From positions 1 through 11,896 of the forward strand of contig MGOK01000113.1 of NCBI GenBank assembly GCA_001795335.1: a DNA stretch of 11,896 nt. The letters are read 5' to 3'. The translations under genes and the position numbers were made by a program. Within the stretch, counting starts at the first letter, position 1. Each line of letters opens with the position of its first letter. Source of the DNA: Chloroflexi bacterium RBG_19FT_COMBO_55_16. Lineage in GTDB: Bacteria; Chloroflexota; Anaerolineae; Anaerolineales; UBA4823. Of this stretch, positions 8,557 through 11,896 are shown in pieces. The notes under the pieces are model-generated. The model saw only the letters and a list, made by a program, of their open reading frames with translations. It made no database searches and had not been told where the DNA came from.

Positions 8557-9495
8557 ATGGCTCTTACTCTTGAAGAGGCGATTGCCCGAGTACCGTTCCT
8601 TATAAACGCTAAAGACCTAAAAACCAGGCAATTGGGCGGCGGGATTACCAACCTGAACTATAAGATCGATGCCGACCAAAAATCCTATGTATTGCGCATC
8701 ACCGGAGCCGGTACCGAAAAACTAGGCATCCGGCGCGACGTTGAACACCAGGCTAACCTGGAAGCCGGCAAACTGGGCGTCGCCCCGGAAGTGGTGTACT
8801 TCATCGAGCCGGAAGGCTACCTGGTCACCCGTTTTGTGAACGGCAAACGCGTCCCACCCGAGGAGATTTCCAAGCCAGATAATATCATCCGGGTAGTGCG
8901 TAAGATTCGCCTTTTCCACAAGCAGTGTCCACCCCTGAAAGGCGAGTTTAACGTCTTCCGCCGGGTGGAATGGCTGATCAGCATTTCCAAGAGCAACAAC
9001 TGCAAGTTTCCCTTCGACTTCGACTGGATCATGCAGAAAATGCACCAGTGCGAAGAAGCCCTGCTCAAGGACCCCTATCTCCCCACTCCCTGCCACGACG
9101 ACCTGCTCAACCTGAACTGGCTGGATGAGGACGTGCCAGGCGAGATCGGCGAACTGCGATTGCTCGATTGGGAGTACGCCGGCATGGGCGACATCTTCTT
9201 CGACCTGGGGAACTTCTGCCACCACCATCGCTTGAACGACGACCTGGTGCGTTGTCTCTTGCAGGAATACTTCGGCGAAGTGACGCCGAAGAATTTCGCC
9301 CGCCTCAAGCTGATGTGGCCCATGTCTGAGATCCACGAATCCATGTGGGGCACTACTCAGACCGGCATCTCCAAATTGGATGAGGACTTCCAGGGTTATG
9401 CAGACCTTTGGTTCAGCCGGGTGCGTCAGCATATAACTGACTCACGTTGGGATCAATGGCTGAGAGATGCGTCTGACTTCCACCGGTTTGGGTAA
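8557..9495 (+). CDS. Choline/ethanolamine-kinase-like small-molecule kinase (APH fold)
   Basis: A 312-residue cytoplasmic kinase of the aminoglycoside-phosphotransferase/choline-kinase fold, which transfers the gamma-phosphate of ATP to a small hydroxylated metabolite. N-lobe: LGGGITNLNYKI (26-37), the glycine-rich GG-TN-NY signature of choline kinases, then YVLRITGAGTEKLGIRR (44-60), as in LicA-like proteins. C-lobe: CHDDLLNLNWL (179-189), the Brenner motif HxDxxxxN with His180, catalytic Asp182 and Asn187; LLDWEYAGMGD (202-212), the metal-binding D-x-E; FFDLGNF (214-220). All catalytic residues are present, so it should be active. Acceptor identity is not determined: choline, ethanolamine, thiamine, a sugar or a sugar alcohol are possible. 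It follows the transaldolase-like gene but is separated by a terminator, and has its own strong ribosome binding site and terminator. The long antisense ORF opposite it is a shadow. Confidence 0.87.
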   Translation: MALTLEEAIARVPFLINAKDLKTRQLGGGITNLNYKIDADQKSYVLRITGAGTEKLGIRRDVEHQANLEAGKLGVAPEVVYFIEPEGYLVTRFVNGKRVPPEEISKPDNIIRVVRKIRLFHKQCPPLKGEFNVFRRVEWLISISKSNNCKFPFDFDWIMQKMHQCEEALLKDPYLPTPCHDDLLNLNWLDEDVPGEIGELRLLDWEYAGMGDIFFDLGNFCHHHRLNDDLVRCLLQEYFGEVTPKNFARLKLMWPMSEIHESMWGTTQTGISKLDEDFQGYADLWFSRVRQHITDSRWDQWLRDASDFHRFG

Positions 9496-9519
9496 CTGAC
9501 TGCTCTTTGGGATCCATAG

Positions 9520-9556
9520 CCCCTCCGGTTCAATCGTTGCCGGAGGGGTTTCTTTT
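9520..9556 (+). terminator. Intrinsic terminator after the kinase gene
   Basis: CCCCTCCGG (9520-9528) pairs perfectly with CCGGAGGGG (9540-9548) around an 11-base loop, followed by TTTCTTTT. It lies 25 bp after the kinase stop codon and closes the module before the transglutaminase gene. Confidence 0.92.
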
Positions 9557-9594
9557 ACAATTTGCCTAGCCACCGTTTTGATTTTGGGTTAAAC

Positions 9595-9624
9595 TGGACT
9601 CTAGAAGTATCCAGCTTGTATAAT
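9595..9624 (+). promoter_or_regulatory. Probable promoter of the transglutaminase-like gene
   Basis: TGGACT (9595-9600; four of six -35 bases) and a perfect TATAAT (9619-9624) are separated by 18 bp. They sit just after the terminator and about 60 bp before the ATG at 9683. The likely transcript leader contains a small dyad (AGTAG-AA-CTACT) and a weak Shine-Dalgarno, GGTGGA. Confidence 0.55.
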
Positions 9625-9682
9625 TAATCGTATTACAAATACAAACGAGTTTAGTAGAACTACTTCGATTATTGGTGGAACC

Positions 9683-11896
9683 ATGTATACTGAGACAAGC
9701 CCCGAAATTTCTGAACGCTGGTGGGATTGGCCAGCTGTCTCGCTGCTCCTGGCCGCCCTATTGACAGCAGCCACCCGTCTGAACGCTACCGAATGGGCGG
9801 ATCACTTGGATCTAGTGCAGACGGTGGCATTCTTGGGGGCACTCGCCGGTCTGGCCTTGGGTCAAAGCCTCTTCTCGCCCTCGGTCGCCAGGCTCTTAGC
9901 CTTTGTTTATGGCCTATTTACTATCGGCTGGCAGGTCGGGTTAACCCTGGGGCGGGGGGTGCTTTGGCCGGATCGGCTGGTGAGTGTTGGCAATCGCCTG
10001 TTGATCATCCTGGACGATATCTTCCGCCAGAAACCAGTTTCTGACAACCTGTTCTTCATTTGCCTGATGGCTACCCTGTTCTGGGCAATAAGTGTCTATG
10101 CCGGCTATAGCCTGACGCGCCACGGGTATCCCTGGCGGGCGATCCTCCCCACTGGGCTAGCGTTGGTCATCATCCAGGCTTATGACGCTTTCTTTTCAAT
10201 CCGCACCTGGTTCCTGGCTGGTTATATCTTCCTTTCGCTGCTGTTGGTCGCCCGAATGCACTTTCTCCACTTGCAAAAGCGCTGGAAACAGAACGGTACC
10301 TTTCTCCCACCCTTTGTTGGGTTGGACTCGATCCGTTTGGGCTTGGTGACCACAGCTATTCTCGTGTTATTTGCCTGGACTGCGCCAGCCCTGGCTAAGG
10401 CACTCCCCCCTGCTGAGCAGGTTTGGGGGCGCGCCACCCGGCCGTGGATCACTGTTCGCGAGCGGTTGAGCAATGCCTTCGCCTCCCTGCAGGCTTCAGT
10501 GGGATTTGTGACCGATCTGTATGGAGACACATTGCCATTAGGGCGCGGCAATCCCCTGACCGACACAGTGATCATGACCATCGAGGCCCCGCCCCAGGCT
10601 GAGGCGGGTGTGCGCTATTACTGGCGCGCCCGGGTCTACGATACTTACGAAGGCAGCTGGTCAAGCACCCTGCCTGGTGTTCGCTCCCTGAACCCTGACA
10701 CCTTTAACCTGGACTTCCCTGAATATCAAGGGCGCTCAACTGGCGACTTCACTATAAAAACCCTGTATCCCCTCCAAAACTTAAATACACCCGCCCAACC
10801 GCTGTGGGTAAGCCGTCCAGTCGAGGCGCAAATCGCGGTCAACCCAGATGGCACAATCGACCTGGGATATTTGAAAGCGAATCCCCTGTTAAGGGCCGGG
10901 GATGTCTACAAGGTCAATGCCTCCCTCACTTCCGCCACAGTCGCCGATTTGCGCGCCGCGGGACAGGATTACCCGTCCTGGGTAACTGGGCGATATTTGC
11001 AGCTGCCAGAAACGATCACCCCCCGCACCCGGCTGCTGGCACAGCAGATCGCCTCTGGCTTGGACAACCCTTACGATATCGCCCAGGCAGTTACCAACTA
11101 TCTGCGTGCGAACCTGGAATATAACGAAACCGTCCCCACTGTCCCCACCAGACAAGAGCCGATTGACTGGATCCTGTTCGACCATCGCCAGGCGTTCTGC
11201 AATTACTACGCCACTGCTGAGGTCATCCTGCTGCGTTCGCTGGGCATCCCCTCCCGTATGGCCGTGGGTTATGCCGAGGGAGAGCGCTCTTCTCCAGCGC
11301 AGCCAGCAACCATCCCCACCTTACCCTCGGGTGCTGTGCCAGAAGAGGCGGTTGTCACCGGTGGGGTATACACTGTGCGCCACCGCGATGCCCATGCCTG
11401 GCCAGAAGTATTCTTCCCCAATGTGGGCTGGGTAGAATTCGAACCGACCGCCTCTCAGCTGCCGATCTTTCGCCCCACAGGAAACATCTCAAACCCCGCA
11501 GAGAACCCCGAATTAACCAACCAGGGGCAGGATTCCAGAAACCAGAACCTCAACAACCGGGAGGACTTGGCTGGCCAGGGAGCACTGCCACCAGACCTTT
11601 CTACCGGTTTGCTTCAGAGGATCCCACTCGCCTACAAGCTCCTGACCCTGGCGCTGGGGATCGTTTTCGTCTTATTCCTGGTTGGACAGGTTCGGCGGAA
11701 GCGTGGCTACCCGCCCTTCCCGGTTCAATTTGAAGCCAGCCTGCGACGTCTAGGCCTGGAGCCGCCGGCCACACTGCGTCGCTGGGCACGCTCCGCTACC
11801 CTTTCCCCACTCGCCCGCGCCTATTTGGAACTTAACCGCGCCTTGTCTCGCCTGGGCAGGCCACCCACCACGACCGACACCCCAGCCGAGCGCGCC
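9683..11896 (+). CDS. TgpA-like membrane protein with extracytoplasmic transglutaminase domain, 3' end cut off
   Basis: The frame is open for 738 codons from the ATG at 9683 to the window end. The N-terminal part has about seven hydrophobic segments (about 17-32, 46-61, 69-86, 122-142, 153-167, 174-190, 219-238), like DUF3488/TgpA proteins. An external region of about 400 residues follows. It contains a transglutaminase-like core: QAFCNYYATAEVILLRSLGI with the nucleophile at about Cys506, RDAHAWPEVFFPNVGW with His571, and VEFEPTAS, where Glu587 stands at the usual Asp place; Glu also occurs there in related proteins. An Asn/Gln-rich linker (about 608-635) leads to a last membrane helix (about 651-670) and a cytoplasmic tail whose end, AYLELNRALSRLGRPP, resembles the start of DUF4129. 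Such proteins often sit beside a MoxR ATPase and a DUF58 protein; none is in this window. Its substrate is unknown; a cell-envelope peptidase or crosslinking role is inferred. Confidence 0.88.
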   Translation, partial: MYTETSPEISERWWDWPAVSLLLAALLTAATRLNATEWADHLDLVQTVAFLGALAGLALGQSLFSPSVARLLAFVYGLFTIGWQVGLTLGRGVLWPDRLVSVGNRLLIILDDIFRQKPVSDNLFFICLMATLFWAISVYAGYSLTRHGYPWRAILPTGLALVIIQAYDAFFSIRTWFLAGYIFLSLLLVARMHFLHLQKRWKQNGTFLPPFVGLDSIRLGLVTTAILVLFAWTAPALAKALPPAEQVWGRATRPWITVRERLSNAFASLQASVGFVTDLYGDTLPLGRGNPLTDTVIMTIEAPPQAEAGVRYYWRARVYDTYEGSWSSTLPGVRSLNPDTFNLDFPEYQGRSTGDFTIKTLYPLQNLNTPAQPLWVSRPVEAQIAVNPDGTIDLGYLKANPLLRAGDVYKVNASLTSATVADLRAAGQDYPSWVTGRYLQLPETITPRTRLLAQQIASGLDNPYDIAQAVTNYLRANLEYNETVPTVPTRQEPIDWILFDHRQAFCNYYATAEVILLRSLGIPSRMAVGYAEGERSSPAQPATIPTLPSGAVPEEAVVTGGVYTVRHRDAHAWPEVFFPNVGWVEFEPTASQLPIFRPTGNISNPAENPELTNQGQDSRNQNLNNREDLAGQGALPPDLSTGLLQRIPLAYKLLTLALGIVFVLFLVGQVRRKRGYPPFPVQFEASLRRLGLEPPATLRRWARSATLSPLARAYLELNRALSRLGRPPTTTDTPAERA

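Noticed and set aside
8722..9432. 236-codon open frame on the minus strand, opposite the kinase gene
   Set aside because: It lies fully within a gene with intact kinase motifs, shows no recognisable family motif, and its hydrophobic/valine-rich composition is what complementary reading of this coding sequence gives. Treated as a shadow.

Overview
The window is bacterial, roughly 55-58% G+C by eye, and holds two opposed gene groups around a 250-bp divergent intergenic region. Gene content and protein style (a membrane-arm-only complex I cluster with long NuoL and NuoH, a HutC-type regulator with a divergent transaldolase and a choline-kinase-like enzyme, and a TgpA-like transglutaminase) fit Chloroflexota, probably Anaerolineae. 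No rRNA or marker gene is present, so this placement is inference.

Left half (1-6017, minus strand): subunits of the membrane arm of respiratory complex I (NADH:quinone oxidoreductase type) in the order nuoA, nuoH, nuoJ, nuoK, nuoL, nuoM, the last cut by the window edge. nuoH to nuoM are tightly packed (gaps of 4-13 bp and one 4-bp ATGA overlap), each with a good ribosome binding site. nuoA stands apart, separated from nuoH by 97 bp carrying a strong hairpin with a short U-tract, a likely terminator or attenuator. The peripheral-arm genes nuoBCDEFG, which canonically lie between nuoA and nuoH, and nuoI, canonically between nuoH and nuoJ, are absent here.

Middle (6018-9556, plus strand): a GntR/HutC-type regulator with a UTRA ligand domain, whose promoter is overlapped or followed by two dyads that look like its own operators. 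Thirty-one bases later, behind a near-perfect Shine-Dalgarno, comes a divergent transaldolase-family enzyme that keeps the Schiff-base lysine. A perfect 16-bp-stem terminator follows. After a leader of about 180 bp containing a large inverted repeat comes a choline/ethanolamine-kinase-like phosphotransferase, closed by a second classical terminator. The three genes look like a small regulated carbon-catabolic or phospho-metabolite module whose substrate cannot be read from the sequence.

Right end (9683-11896, plus strand): a multi-pass membrane protein with an extracytoplasmic transglutaminase-like domain (TgpA/DUF3488 type) has its own promoter and runs off the window. I see no tRNA, rRNA, CRISPR array, insertion sequence or phage gene.
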